Shown: positions 8,424-17,554, counted from the stretch's first letter. The stretch: 64,000 bases of DNA from Variovorax paradoxus (GCF_902712855.1 NZ_LR743507.1:978001-1042000), one strand, 5' to 3'. Program-made: numbers and translations. The notes: generated by a model from the letters alone, not told the origin.

Positions 8424-9485
8424 ATGAAACCCGCGCCAACCAATGCGGCCGAGCGCCGCGACTACTACGCCCGCATCGCACCGCTGCACCTCACCCCGCT
8501 GTGGGAATCGCTGCACGCCCTGGTGCCGCGCGAACCGCAGACGCCCTGCGTGCCCGCACTGTGGCGCTACGACGAGATCCGCCCGCTGCTGATGGAGTCG
8601 GCCGATCTCATCACCGCAGACGAGGCCGTGCGCCGCGTGCTGGTGCTCGAGAACCCGGCGCTGCCGGGCAACTCGTCGATCACGCAGTCGATCTATGCCG
8701 GCCTGCAGCTCATCATGCCGGGCGAGGTCGCGCCCTCGCACCGCCACGTGCAATCGGCCCTGCGCTTCATCGTCGACGGCAAGGGCGCGTACACCACGGT
8801 CGGCGGCGAGCGCACCACCATGTACCCCGGCGACTTCATCATCACGCCCTCGTGGGCCTGGCACGACCATGGCAACGAAGGCATCGGCGGCACGGTCGAG
8901 CCGGTGGTCTGGCTCGACGGCCTCGACATCCCGATGCTGCGCTTCTTCGACGCCGGCTTCGCCGAGAACGACGACGCCAAGGTGCAGCATGTGTCGCGCC
9001 CCGAAGGCCACAGCCTCGCACGCTTCGGCCACAACATGGTGCCGGTGCGCCACGACCACGTGTCGGCCACCTCGCCGATCTTCAACTACCCCTATGCGCG
9101 CAGCCGCGAGGCACTGGCCCAGTTGCAGAAGCAGGAGGCGCCCGACGCCTGGCTCGGCCACAAGCTGCGCTACATCAATCCGCTGACGGGCGGCTCGCCG
9201 ATGCCGACCATCTCGACCCAGCTGCAGCTTTGCCCCAAGGGCTTCGCCGGCAAGACGCACCGCGCCACCGACGGCACCGTGTACAGCGTGGTCGAGGGCC
9301 ACGGCACGGCGGAGATCGCCGGCCAGCGCTTCGACTTCGGTCCGCGCGACACCTTCGTGGTGCCGTCGTGGGCGCCGCTGCGGCTGTCGTCGCCCGGCGA
9401 AGACACCGTGCTCTTCAGCTTCTCCGACCGCCCCGTGCAGCAGGCCATGGGCATCCTGCGCGAAGCCTTCCTGGAAGAAGCGTAG
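8424..9485 (+). CDS. gtdA: Gentisate 1,2-dioxygenase
   Basis: A 353-residue bicupin dioxygenase that opens gentisate to maleylpyruvate using Fe(II) and O2. The N-terminal cupin has the iron ligands in PSHRHVQSALRFIVDG (His106, His108) and a further His in WAWHDHGN (His147/149). The C-terminal cupin (LCPKGFAGKTHRATDGTVY onward) is degenerate in its metal motif, as in known enzymes. Length and the GLQLIMPGEVAPSHRH block fit the family closely. It is the first gene of a rightward cluster, divergent from lysR. The protein is cytoplasmic. Confidence 0.93.
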   Translation: MKPAPTNAAERRDYYARIAPLHLTPLWESLHALVPREPQTPCVPALWRYDEIRPLLMESADLITADEAVRRVLVLENPALPGNSSITQSIYAGLQLIMPGEVAPSHRHVQSALRFIVDGKGAYTTVGGERTTMYPGDFIITPSWAWHDHGNEGIGGTVEPVVWLDGLDIPMLRFFDAGFAENDDAKVQHVSRPEGHSLARFGHNMVPVRHDHVSATSPIFNYPYARSREALAQLQKQEAPDAWLGHKLRYINPLTGGSPMPTISTQLQLCPKGFAGKTHRATDGTVYSVVEGHGTAEIAGQRFDFGPRDTFVVPSWAPLRLSSPGEDTVLFSFSDRPVQQAMGILREAFLEEA

Positions 9486-9567
9486 ACCGCTGAACGCTGG
9501 CGCTTCCTCTTTTTCGTCCTTTCCGTTTTTGTCCGACCGTTGCCGCCTCCGCGCGGCAGGAGCCTCC

Positions 9568-10272
9568 ATGTCCTTCGTCTTCACGCCCCCTTCCGTCGTC
9601 GGCCTGCCTATCGTGGGCTCCGACAAGCAGTTCCCCGTGCGCCGCGTCTACTGCGTCGGCCGCAACTACGCCGCACATGCGCGCGAGATGGGCTTCGACC
9701 CCGACCGCGAACCGCCGTTCTTCTTCTGCAAGCCCAACGACGACGCCTCGGTGGTGCCCGTGGCCGAAGGTGCGACCGGCGCCGTGCCCTATCCGACGCT
9801 CACCAGCAACTACCACTACGAGGCCGAGCTGGTGGTGGCCATCGGCAAGGGCGGCTCGAACATCCCGGTCGAGCAGGCCGCCAGCCACATCCACAGCTAC
9901 GCCGTGGGCCTGGACATGACCCGCCGCGACCTGCAGATGAAGATGCGCGAGCAGGGCCGTCCGTGGGAAATCGGCAAGGCCTTCGACTTCTCCGCGCCGA
10001 TCGCGCCGCTGCGCACCGTGGCCGACGTGGGCGAGATCAACGCCGGCGCCATCGTGCTTGAGGTCGACGGCCAGGTGCGCCAGAGCAGCGACATCACGCA
10101 CCTGATCTGGTCGGTGAACGAGGTCATCGCCAACCTGTCGACCCTGTTCGCGCTGCAGCCCGGCGACCTGATCTTCACCGGCACGCCCGAAGGCGTGGGT
10201 GCGGTGAAGGCCGGCCAGACCATCAAGGTGAGCATCGAGCGGCTGCCGTCGCTGACCGTGCGAATCGACTGA
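9568..10272 (+). CDS. Fumarylpyruvate hydrolase (FAH family)
   Basis: A 234-residue fumarylacetoacetate-hydrolase-fold enzyme. In this setting it most likely splits fumarylpyruvate into fumarate and pyruvate, the last gentisate step. Features are VYCVGRNYAAHAREMG, PFFFCKPNDD, the metal-binding HYEAELVVAIGKGG (Glu85, Glu87) and FTGTPEGVGAVKAGQ near the end. ATG 9568 has a GCAGGAGCC ribosome site. It lies 82 bases after gtdA and 29 before the monooxygenase. NagK of naphthalene/gentisate pathways is the closest named function. Other FAH hydrolases are possible on sequence alone, but the neighbours make this the best call. Confidence 0.9.
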   Translation: MSFVFTPPSVVGLPIVGSDKQFPVRRVYCVGRNYAAHAREMGFDPDREPPFFFCKPNDDASVVPVAEGATGAVPYPTLTSNYHYEAELVVAIGKGGSNIPVEQAASHIHSYAVGLDMTRRDLQMKMREQGRPWEIGKAFDFSAPIAPLRTVADVGEINAGAIVLEVDGQVRQSSDITHLIWSVNEVIANLSTLFALQPGDLIFTGTPEGVGAVKAGQTIKVSIERLPSLTVRID

Positions 10273-10301
10273 CTGAATCCTCCGGAAAGCGCAGGCCCGC
10301 C

Positions 10302-11567
10302 ATGACTCCATCGAAGAACCCTCCCACCGTGCTGCTGGTCGGCGGCGGCATCGGCGGCATGGCCGCCGCGCTGGCGCTCGCGCGCCTGGGTGTTTCCATC
10401 GACCTGCTCGAGCAGAGCGCCGCCATCGGCGAGATCGGTGCCGGCCTGCAGCTCGGCCCCAATGCCTTCGCGGCGCTCGACGCGCTGGGCGTGGGCGAGG
10501 CAGTGCGCCGCGGCTCGGTGTTCACCGACCGGCTCGTGATGATGGATGCCGTCGACTGCGGCGAAGTGGCCTCGGTGCCGGTGGGCGAGGCCTTCCGCGC
10601 GCGCTTCGGGAATCCTTATGCGGTGAGCCATCGCGCCGACCTGCACGGCGCGATCCACGAAGCGGTGAAGCAGCATCCGCTCATCCGCTTCCACACCTCG
10701 GCGCAGGTCGAGTCGATCGACGCCGGCGCGCAGGGCGTGACCGCGGTCACGAAGGACGGCCGCCGCTTCCAGGCCGACGCCATCGTCGGCTGCGACGGCG
10801 TGAAGTCGGTGGTGCGCGCCAAGCTGATCGGCGACGCGCCGCGCGTGTCGGGCCACGTGGTCTACCGCGCCGTGGTGCCCGCGGCCGACATGCCCGCCGA
10901 CCTGCGCTGGAACGCGCCCGTGGTCTGGGCCGGCCCCAACTGCCATCTGGTGCACTACCCGCTGCGCCACGGCGAGCAATACAACCTGGTCGTCACCTTC
11001 CACAGCCGCGAACAGGAAGAGTGGGGCGTGACCGACGGCAGCAAGGAAGAAGTGCTGTCGTACTTCGAGGGCGTGCACGCGCGCCCGCGCCAGCTGCTCG
11101 ACCGCCCGACCTCGTGGCGCCGCTGGAGCACCGCCGACCGCGACCCGGTCGAGCGCTGGAGCGACGGCCCCGCCACGCTGCTGGGCGACGCGGCGCATCC
11201 CATGATGCAGTACCTGGCGCAGGGCGCCTGCATGGCGCTCGAGGATGCGGTGACGCTCGGCGAAGCGGTGAAGGCCTGCGGCTTCGACATGCCCGCCGCG
11301 TTCAAGCTCTACGAGGCGGCGCGCGTCGCCCGCACCGCGCGCGTGGTGCTGTCCGTGCGCGAGATGGGCCGTCTCTACCATGCCAGGGGCGTGGAACGCC
11401 TGGTGCGCAACAGCCTGTGGGTCGGCCGTTCGCCCGAACGCTTCTACGATGCGGTCGAGTGGCTCTATGCGTGGCGTCCGGAGCATTGCCTGGACGATGC
11501 GCCGGAGGCGCTGCGCATGACGGCCGCGGCAACGGCCGAAGCCGCCGCGGTGCTTGCGCCGCACTGA
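10302..11567 (+). CDS. 3-Hydroxybenzoate 6-monooxygenase type FAD hydroxylase
   Basis: A 421-residue group A flavin monooxygenase. The ADP-binding motif GGGIGG is at residues 14-19, the DG motif (VGCDGVKSVVRAKL) near 165, and the second FAD motif LLGDAAHPMMQYLAQGACMA near 300. These enzymes hydroxylate phenols with NAD(P)H and O2. Position directly after gentisate dioxygenase and fumarylpyruvate hydrolase indicates that it makes gentisate from 3-hydroxybenzoate. Salicylate hydroxylase-like activity is the alternative from family alone. It is followed 69 bases later by a Bug binding protein that may supply substrate. Confidence 0.87.
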   Translation: MTPSKNPPTVLLVGGGIGGMAAALALARLGVSIDLLEQSAAIGEIGAGLQLGPNAFAALDALGVGEAVRRGSVFTDRLVMMDAVDCGEVASVPVGEAFRARFGNPYAVSHRADLHGAIHEAVKQHPLIRFHTSAQVESIDAGAQGVTAVTKDGRRFQADAIVGCDGVKSVVRAKLIGDAPRVSGHVVYRAVVPAADMPADLRWNAPVVWAGPNCHLVHYPLRHGEQYNLVVTFHSREQEEWGVTDGSKEEVLSYFEGVHARPRQLLDRPTSWRRWSTADRDPVERWSDGPATLLGDAAHPMMQYLAQGACMALEDAVTLGEAVKACGFDMPAAFKLYEAARVARTARVVLSVREMGRLYHARGVERLVRNSLWVGRSPERFYDAVEWLYAWRPEHCLDDAPEALRMTAAATAEAAAVLAPH

Positions 11568-11636
11568 CATCTGTTTCTTTCATCATCCATAACCATCGAG
11601 GCGGCCATCCAGGCCCATGCCCAGGAGACAAACGAC

Positions 11637-12620
11637 ATGAAGTTCTCGCGCGCACTGCTCAGCAGCGTCATCCCCCTCATGGCCCTGGCGGCGGCCACCG
11701 GGGCATCGGCCCAATCCGACTTTCCCAGCAAGCCGGTGACCCTGGTCACGCCGTTCGCGGCCGGCAGCGGCCCCGATGCGGTGCTGCGTCTCGTCTCCGA
11801 CAAGCTCTCGCGCCTGTGGAACCAGCGCGTGGTCATCGACAACAAGCCCGGCGGCGGCGGCTTCATCGCCATCGACCAGGCGAGGCGCGCCGCGCCCGAC
11901 GGCTACACGCTGCTGCAGCTCGACAGCGAGCACGTGGCCGCGCTGCCGCACCTGTACAAGTCGAAGAACTTCGTGACGCTGCAGCACTTCGACCCGGTGG
12001 CTTCGCTGTTCCGCACCCCCTTCTTCGTGGCCGTGGGCGCCGATTCGAAGTGGAAGAACATGGGCGACCTGATCGCCGCGGCCAAGGCCGACCCCGATGC
12101 CGTGGTCTACGGCTCGTGGGGCGTCGGCAGCCCCGGCCACCTCGGCGCGCAGCAGCTCGAGGCGCTCACCGGCATCCGCATGCGCCACGCGCCCTACCGC
12201 GAGGTGTCGCAGCTGTATTCCAACGTGGGCACCGGCGAGGTGCCGTGGGCGTTCGCGAGCATCCCGTCGAGCCAGGGCATCTACAAGGCCGGCAAGCTGC
12301 GCTACATCGCCGTCGCCGCGCCCAGGCGGATTCCGCAGATGCCCGACGTGCCCACCATGGCCGAGGCCGGCGGCCCGGCTTCGCTGGAAGTCAATTCGTT
12401 CGTGTCGCTGCTCGCGCCCAAGGGCGTGCCGGCGGCCATCAAGGCGAAGATCAATGCCGACGTGGCCAAGGTCATCGCCGATCCCGAGATTCGCGCCCGC
12501 TTCGACACCTTCGCCTTCGAGCCGCTGGCCTGGTCGCCCGAGGAAATCGAGCGCAATGCCGAGGCCAAGTCGAAGGTGTACGGCGAGCTGGTGCGCAGGG
12601 GCAACATCAGCCTCGAATAG
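11637..12620 (+). CDS. Bug family (TTT) solute-binding protein, gentisate cluster
   Basis: A 327-residue periplasmic binding protein of the tripartite tricarboxylate transporter (TctC/Bug) family. Residues 1-25 form a signal peptide ending ATGASA-QS. The Bug hallmarks are FPSKPVTLVTPFAAGSGPD near the mature N-terminus, VVIDNKPGGGGFIAIDQ, and a YGSWGVGSPGHLG segment. Location within the 3-hydroxybenzoate/gentisate cluster suggests an aromatic acid ligand, by inference. No TctA/TctB membrane genes are nearby, as is common for orphan Bug proteins in Burkholderiales. Confidence 0.9.
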   Translation: MKFSRALLSSVIPLMALAAATGASAQSDFPSKPVTLVTPFAAGSGPDAVLRLVSDKLSRLWNQRVVIDNKPGGGGFIAIDQARRAAPDGYTLLQLDSEHVAALPHLYKSKNFVTLQHFDPVASLFRTPFFVAVGADSKWKNMGDLIAAAKADPDAVVYGSWGVGSPGHLGAQQLEALTGIRMRHAPYREVSQLYSNVGTGEVPWAFASIPSSQGIYKAGKLRYIAVAAPRRIPQMPDVPTMAEAGGPASLEVNSFVSLLAPKGVPAAIKAKINADVAKVIADPEIRARFDTFAFEPLAWSPEEIERNAEAKSKVYGELVRRGNISLE

Positions 12621-12698
12621 CGGGGGCCGACTTGCCCAGTCGTTTGCTCGGCAGTTAAGCTGGCCCTCTTCGTTTTTCTGACAATTTTTCACATTTCC

Positions 12699-13676
12699 AT
12701 GCAAGCCACCAAGAGAGCCCTCCTGATTGCCTGCGGCCTGGCCGCCGCCGCCGTGTTGCCGACGACCGCGAGCGCACAGAACGCCGCCTGGCCGACCAAG
12801 CCGATCCGCCTGCTGGTGGGCTTTCCGGGCGGCTCCACGCCCGACATCGCGGCGCGCACCATCGCCGAGCCGCTGTCCAAGGCGCTGGGCCAGCCGATCG
12901 TGGTGGACAACAAGGCCGGCGCCTCGGGCAACATCGCCGCCGACCAGGTGGCCAAGGCCACCGACGACCACACGCTGGGTATCGTCATCAACGGCAACCT
13001 CACGTCGTCGAAGATGCTGTACGCCAAGCTGCCGTACGACCCGGTCAAGGACTTCACCTACCTGTCGCTGATCGCGACCGCGCCGCTGGTGCTGGTGGCG
13101 CAGAACAACCTGCCCTCGGGCACCGCCTTCTTCGATGCGGGCCGCAAGGCCGGCGACAAGTGGAACTACGGCTCGGTGGGCATCGGCTCGGTGGGCCACC
13201 TGGGCATGGAACTGCTCAAGACCCGCGTGAACGGCTTCAAGCCCGAGCACGTGCCCTACCAGGGCAACCCGCAGGTCATCACCGCCATGCTGGGCGACCA
13301 GGTGCAGATGGGCCTGATCCCGCCGGGCGTGGCCATGCCGCAGATCAAGGCCGGCAAGCTCAAGGCCATCGGCCTGACCGGCGGGCGCAGCGCGCTGGTG
13401 CCCGAGATCCCGCCGCTGTCGGACGCCGGCGTGAAGGACTTCAACCTCGAGGTGTGGGTGGCGCTGCTCGGCCCGGCCAACCTGTCGAAGGCCGCGCAGG
13501 CGCGCATCAGCAGCACGCTCGAAGTCGTCATGAAGGACCCGGACGTGCGCCGCAAGCTCTTCGAGCAGGGCTGGCAGGCCGTGGGCACCTCGCCGGACGG
13601 CATGCGCACGCGGGTGACCGAAGAGGCGGCGATCATGACGAAGATCATCTCGGCCCGCGGCATCAAGCTGCAGTGA
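12699..13676 (+). CDS. Second Bug family (TTT) solute-binding protein
   Basis: A 325-residue Bug protein with a signal peptide (residues 1-26, cleavage after TASA). Family motifs are WPTKPIRLLVGFPGGSTPD, IVVDNKAGASGNIAADQVA and YGSVGIGSVGHLGMELLK. It lies 78 bases after the first Bug gene and is clearly a distant paralogue, not a recent duplicate. The gap is AT-richer and may hold a separate promoter. A degenerate repeat copy follows its stop codon. Ligand unknown; it may serve the FAD oxidoreductase downstream rather than gentisate. Confidence 0.88.
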   Translation: MQATKRALLIACGLAAAAVLPTTASAQNAAWPTKPIRLLVGFPGGSTPDIAARTIAEPLSKALGQPIVVDNKAGASGNIAADQVAKATDDHTLGIVINGNLTSSKMLYAKLPYDPVKDFTYLSLIATAPLVLVAQNNLPSGTAFFDAGRKAGDKWNYGSVGIGSVGHLGMELLKTRVNGFKPEHVPYQGNPQVITAMLGDQVQMGLIPPGVAMPQIKAGKLKAIGLTGGRSALVPEIPPLSDAGVKDFNLEVWVALLGPANLSKAAQARISSTLEVVMKDPDVRRKLFEQGWQAVGTSPDGMRTRVTEEAAIMTKIISARGIKLQ

Positions 13677-13680
13677 GCAA

Positions 13681-13770
13681 CCTTCAAGGCTTCGCGCACG
13701 TCGCGTCGCTTCGACAGCGTCCCTGCAGGGGGCCACACCGGCGGACCGGCAAGGCCGGCTTCGCGGTGTT
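13681..13770 (+). repeat. ~97 bp stop-codon-associated repeat, degenerate single copy
   Basis: A decayed copy reading rightward, from AAGGCTTCGCGCAC to TTCGCGGTGTT, starting a few bases after the TGA (13674-13676) of the second Bug gene. The last hairpin (CCGGCAAGGCCGG) is retained, while the middle C/G-run hairpin is altered. Confidence 0.75.
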
Positions 13771-13800
13771 TTACGAACAGACATCCATGGACCTATTCGA

Positions 13801-15147
13801 ATGACTTCCACATTGCATGAACCGGCACGCGAACTGCCGGTGTTCGGCGAGTACGACGTGGTGGTGGTCGGCGGCGGCCCCGCCGGCATCGCCGCCGCCG
13901 TGAGCGCCGCACGCCACGGCGCGAACACACTGCTGGTGGAACGCTACGGCTTCCTCGGCGGCATGGGCACCGCGGGCGGCGTCACCAACTTCGCTGGCCT
14001 GTACGGCAAGCGCAGGGGCGAGATGACGCAACTGGTGCACGGCGTGGTCGACGAACTGATCGAGCGCATCGCCGCGCTCAGCGGCATGAACGAGCCGCAG
14101 AACGGCATGGGCGGGCGCATCTGCGTGCGCTCGTACGACACGTCGGCCTACAAGCTCGCGGCCGACCAGCTGCTCGAGAGCGTCGGCGTGAAGCTGCTGT
14201 TCCACGCACTGGCCGCATCGGTGGTGCGCGACGGCAGCCGCATCGCGGCGCTGGTGGTCGAGACCAAGTCGGGGCGCCAGGCGATCCGTGCCAATGCCTT
14301 CATCGACGCCAGCGGCGACGCCGACGTGGCCGCTTTCGCGGGCGTGCCCTTCGAGGTGGGCGACGGACACGGCAGCGGGCTGTTCCCGACCACCATGTTC
14401 CGCATCGGCCAGGTCGACGCGCCGGCCGCGCTGGAAGCAGTGGGCGAGTTCAAGGCCATCAACGACTACATGGCGCGCACCGAGGCGCAGAAGCCGGGCA
14501 AGTACAAGTTTCCGCGCGAGGGCGCGATCCTGCGGCCCAACCGCGACCCGCGCGAATGGCGCGCCAACGTCACGCAGATCCGCAACGCCCAGGGCCATGC
14601 GATGAACGGCGTCGATGCGCGCGAGCTCACCGAAGGCGAGCTCGAGGGCCGCCGCCAGATCGCCGCGTACTTCCAGTTCCTGAAGGCCGAGGTGCCGGGC
14701 TTCGCGCAGTCGGCCATCGTGGAGATCGCGCCGCAGGTCGGCATCCGCGAAACGCGGCGCATCCAGGGCCTGTATGCGCTCGGGCGCGAGGACATCCTGG
14801 GCTCGGCGAAGTTCGACGACAACATCGGCCTGAACGCCTGGCCGATGGAGATGCACGCCGACGGCCGCATCGAATGGGCCTTCCCGCGCGACGAAGCCAA
14901 TGCCTACAACCACCTGCCGTGGCGCATGCTGGTGCCGCGGACCGTCGACAACCTGCTGGTGGCCGGGCGCTGCGCATCGATGACGCACGAAGGCCAGTCG
15001 GCCGCGCGCGCCAGCGGCGGCTGCTTCGTGATGGGGCAGGCCGCGGGCACGGCCGCGGCATCGCTGGGCGGCACTGCGTTCGCCGGCGTGGATGTGGCGG
15101 CGCTGCAGGCGAAGCTGGCGGCCGACGGCGCCGACCTCGACCGCTGA
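13801..15147 (+). CDS. FAD-dependent oxidoreductase (FAD_oxidored family)
   Basis: A 448-residue flavoprotein with an N-terminal FAD Rossmann motif VVVVGGGPAGIAAAVSAARH (residues 20-39), then VERYGFLGGMGTAGGVTNF, the pattern of PF12831 proteins. A C-terminal FAD-contacting block (NLLVAGRCASMTHEGQSAAR) is also present. PF12831 includes enzymes acting on varied small molecules and some reductases that use Fe-S partners; no iron-sulfur cysteines are seen here. It follows the second Bug gene after a repeat copy. Its substrate may be the ligand of that transporter, but this is a guess. The ATG at 13801 lacks a strong ribosome site. Confidence 0.8.
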   Translation: MTSTLHEPARELPVFGEYDVVVVGGGPAGIAAAVSAARHGANTLLVERYGFLGGMGTAGGVTNFAGLYGKRRGEMTQLVHGVVDELIERIAALSGMNEPQNGMGGRICVRSYDTSAYKLAADQLLESVGVKLLFHALAASVVRDGSRIAALVVETKSGRQAIRANAFIDASGDADVAAFAGVPFEVGDGHGSGLFPTTMFRIGQVDAPAALEAVGEFKAINDYMARTEAQKPGKYKFPREGAILRPNRDPREWRANVTQIRNAQGHAMNGVDARELTEGELEGRRQIAAYFQFLKAEVPGFAQSAIVEIAPQVGIRETRRIQGLYALGREDILGSAKFDDNIGLNAWPMEMHADGRIEWAFPRDEANAYNHLPWRMLVPRTVDNLLVAGRCASMTHEGQSAARASGGCFVMGQAAGTAAASLGGTAFAGVDVAALQAKLAADGADLDR

Positions 15148-15186
15148 GCACGGCGGGCGCGACATGGCGCTAGAGTCCGGGGCTTG

Positions 15187-15900
15187 ATGAACTCGAACCC
15201 CGGACGAAAAGTGCAATTTCCTTCGCTGTCGACCCCTGCACGTCGCATCTTCCTGGCGCTGTCCTGCGCCGCTCTCGGCCTGTTGCAGGCGGGCTGTGCC
15301 AGCACGCCCGAAGGCGACCCCGTCCACGGCAAAGACCGGCTGGTGAGTTTCGTGGCGGCCAAGGACGGCCGCAAGGTCGCCGTGGCCGGCGAGAACTACC
15401 ACTACGTGTTCGACGGCGACCCTTCGGTGGCGGCGCTGCTGCGCTGGGACGGCCGCGCCAAGGTCACGCCCGCGCTGATCGGCGAGTTCAAGGTCGCGCG
15501 CAACCAGAGCTTCGAAGGGCAGTACGTGCTGATGGCCTTCGACGCCGACCTGACGCCCGAAGACCGCGCCTTCCTCATCCAGACCGGCTTTGCGAAGGCC
15601 GACGTGAAGTACGGCGACCGCACCGGCCCCGCGCTGCGCTACTTCGGCACCGTGTACGGCAAGCGCTACGCGGCGGTGCCGCTGAAGTCGGCCGACAAGA
15701 TCGACTTCTCGCGCCGCCAGTACCTCAAGTACGTCGAGCAGGAAACGCTCAGCGGCGCCTTCAGCCAGGCCGCGCCGTCGCCGCTGGTGTATGCCGACGA
15801 CGGCTCGATGCTGCTGGCCGGCGTGCCGGTGCGCGTGGTGCAGGGCGGCACGGATGCCGGCTGCAGCGCCCGCTTCATGGGCGTGTGCTTCTACAAGTAG
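15187..15900 (+). CDS. Putative lipoprotein, function unknown
   Basis: A 237-residue protein beginning at ATG 15187 (a TTG lies directly before it). The signal sequence is RRIFLALSCAALGLLQAGC, with a lipobox LQAGC and the modified Cys near residue 37, so it should be membrane-anchored. The mature part has alternating strands (KVAVAGENYHYVFDG, YVLMAFDADLTPEDRAFL, KYVEQETLSGAFSQ) and two Cys residues at the C-terminus (GCSARFMGVCFYK). I do not recognise a named domain. It appears to be a monocistronic gene between the FAD oxidoreductase and tesB. Confidence 0.75.
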   Translation: MNSNPGRKVQFPSLSTPARRIFLALSCAALGLLQAGCASTPEGDPVHGKDRLVSFVAAKDGRKVAVAGENYHYVFDGDPSVAALLRWDGRAKVTPALIGEFKVARNQSFEGQYVLMAFDADLTPEDRAFLIQTGFAKADVKYGDRTGPALRYFGTVYGKRYAAVPLKSADKIDFSRRQYLKYVEQETLSGAFSQAAPSPLVYADDGSMLLAGVPVRVVQGGTDAGCSARFMGVCFYK

Positions 15901-16032
15901 CCGCAGGCAGGCCTTGCCCGGAGAAGGGCCGGACGCGGCTTCGCGCGCCGCCTGACCGGCCTGCGACAGGCTGCGGGCGCGGCCTTTGCTATGGTTGAGG
16001 GTTGCTTTTTTGCCTGTCCTGACTGCTCCCCG

Positions 16033-16929
16033 ATGATCATCGACTCCGCCACCGCTTCCCACCTCGTCAACGAACTCGTCGCGCTCATGCAGCTTGAGCC
16101 ACTGGGCGGCGATCGCTTCCGTGCCCAGAGCGAGGACATCGGCACGCCCGCCGTGTTCGGCGGCCAGGTGCTCGGCCAGTCGCTGATGGCCGCCAGCCTC
16201 ACCGTGGGCGCGGAACGCCCGGTGCATTCGATGCACGCCTACTTCCTGCTGCCTGGCGAGCATGCGCCCATCGAATACAGCGTCGATCGCGTGCGCGACG
16301 GCCGCAGCTTCACCACCCGCCATGTGGTGGCGCGCCAGCAGGAGCGCATCATCTTCGAGATGTCGGCCTCGTTCCAGACCGTGGACGACGGCGTCGAGCA
16401 CCAGTTCGACATGCCCGAGGTGGAAGGTCCGGACGGCCTCGCGAGCGAACTCGACCAGCGCATCGCCCTGGGCGACCGGCTGCCCGACCCCTGGCGCGCC
16501 AAGGCCACGCAGCCGCACGGCATCGAGTACCGCCGTGTCGATGCCGAAGACCTCATCGCGCCCGCCGTGCGCCCGACCTCGGCGCAGAGCGCCATCTGGA
16601 TGCGTGCCGTCGCGCCGCTGCCCGACGATCCCATGGTGCACCGCGCGCTGCTGGCCTACGCCTCCGACCACGGCCTGCTGCGCGCCGCGATGCTGCCGCA
16701 CGGCCTGAGCTTCATGAGCGGCCAGGTGCGCCCGGCCAGCCTGGACCACGCCATGTGGTTCCATCGCGATTTCCGCATGGACGACTGGCTGCTGTACGTG
16801 CTCGACTCGCCCAGTGCCGGCGGCGCGCGCGGCCTGTGCCGCGGCAGCCTTTACGCGCGCGACGGCCGCCTGGTGGCCTCGGCCGCGCAGGAAGGCATGC
16901 TGCGCATCCGCCGCAAACCGCAACCCTGA
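16033..16929 (+). CDS. tesB: Acyl-CoA thioesterase II
   Basis: A 298-residue double-hotdog thioesterase II. Residues that align with the E. coli TesB catalytic triad are Asp212 (AYASDHGLL), Ser236 in place of Thr (PASLDHAMWFH) and Gln286 (ASAAQEG). N-terminal block GTPAVFGGQVLGQSLMAAS is also characteristic. It hydrolyses medium- and long-chain acyl-CoA. The ATG at 16033 (MIIDSATAS) is chosen over an upstream in-frame start because the conserved fold begins there. The GST gene follows 11 bases downstream, and the two are probably co-transcribed. Confidence 0.93.
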   Translation: MIIDSATASHLVNELVALMQLEPLGGDRFRAQSEDIGTPAVFGGQVLGQSLMAASLTVGAERPVHSMHAYFLLPGEHAPIEYSVDRVRDGRSFTTRHVVARQQERIIFEMSASFQTVDDGVEHQFDMPEVEGPDGLASELDQRIALGDRLPDPWRAKATQPHGIEYRRVDAEDLIAPAVRPTSAQSAIWMRAVAPLPDDPMVHRALLAYASDHGLLRAAMLPHGLSFMSGQVRPASLDHAMWFHRDFRMDDWLLYVLDSPSAGGARGLCRGSLYARDGRLVASAAQEGMLRIRRKPQP

Positions 16930-16940
16930 GACCTCGCCCG

Positions 16941-17549
16941 ATGAAAATCTTCTTTTCCCCCGCATCGCCCTTCGTGCGCAAGTGCATGGTCGTGGCGCAC
17001 GAGCTCGGCGTGGCCGGGCGCATCGAAAAGCTGCCCAGCGCGGCCGGTCCGGTGAAGCGCGACGCCACCATCATCCCGAAGAACCCGCTCGGCCAGGTGC
17101 CGACCTTCCTCACCGACGACGGTCAGGTGCTGTTCGACAGCCGCGTGATCTGCGAATACCTGGACGCCACGCACGGCGGCAGGCTGTTCCCGGCCGACGG
17201 TGCCGCGCGCTGGTCGCGCCTGACCGAGCTCGCGCTGGCCGACGGCATGACCGGTGCCGCGCTGCTCGCGCGCTACGAGAACGTGCTGCGCCCCGAGGAA
17301 CTGCGCTGGGCCGACTGGACCGACGGCCAGCTGGCCAAGGTGCGCACCGGTCTCGAATGGCTGGAGACGGCGGCGCCTTCGTTCGGCGACCGCGTCGACA
17401 TCGGCACCATCGCCTTCGGCTGCGCGCTCGGCTACATGGACTTCCGCTTCCCCGACGTCGACTGGCGTACCGGGGCGCCGAACAGCGCGAAGTGGTTCGA
17501 CGTCTTCAACCAGCGCGCGTCGATGCAGGCGACCATGCCCTCCGTGTGA
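16941..17549 (+). CDS. Glutathione S-transferase
   Basis: A 202-residue GST with an N-terminal thioredoxin fold (KIFFSPASPFVRKCMVVAHE, then LGQVPTFLTDDGQVLFDS with the cis-Pro and the Asp-Ser glutathione contact) and a helical C-terminal domain. The SPASPFVRK start resembles the YibF-like bacterial GSTs. It lacks the zeta-class motif of maleylpyruvate isomerase, so it is unlikely to serve the gentisate pathway. It is packed between tesB and a SUKH-like gene (5 bases after its stop), suggesting one transcript. Confidence 0.88.
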   Translation: MKIFFSPASPFVRKCMVVAHELGVAGRIEKLPSAAGPVKRDATIIPKNPLGQVPTFLTDDGQVLFDSRVICEYLDATHGGRLFPADGAARWSRLTELALADGMTGAALLARYENVLRPEELRWADWTDGQLAKVRTGLEWLETAAPSFGDRVDIGTIAFGCALGYMDFRFPDVDWRTGAPNSAKWFDVFNQRASMQATMPSV

Positions 17550-17554
17550 GCGGA

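Noticed and set aside
13771..16965. Very long leftward open frame opposite the FAD oxidoreductase, lipoprotein and tesB genes
   Set aside because: High-GC DNA keeps opposite frames open; the translation is His/Arg/Ala-rich without family motifs, while the rightward genes are clear.
16941..17549. GST as the missing maleylpyruvate isomerase of the gentisate pathway
   Set aside because: It lacks the zeta-class N-terminal motif and sits in a tesB-linked group several kilobases away from the pathway genes.
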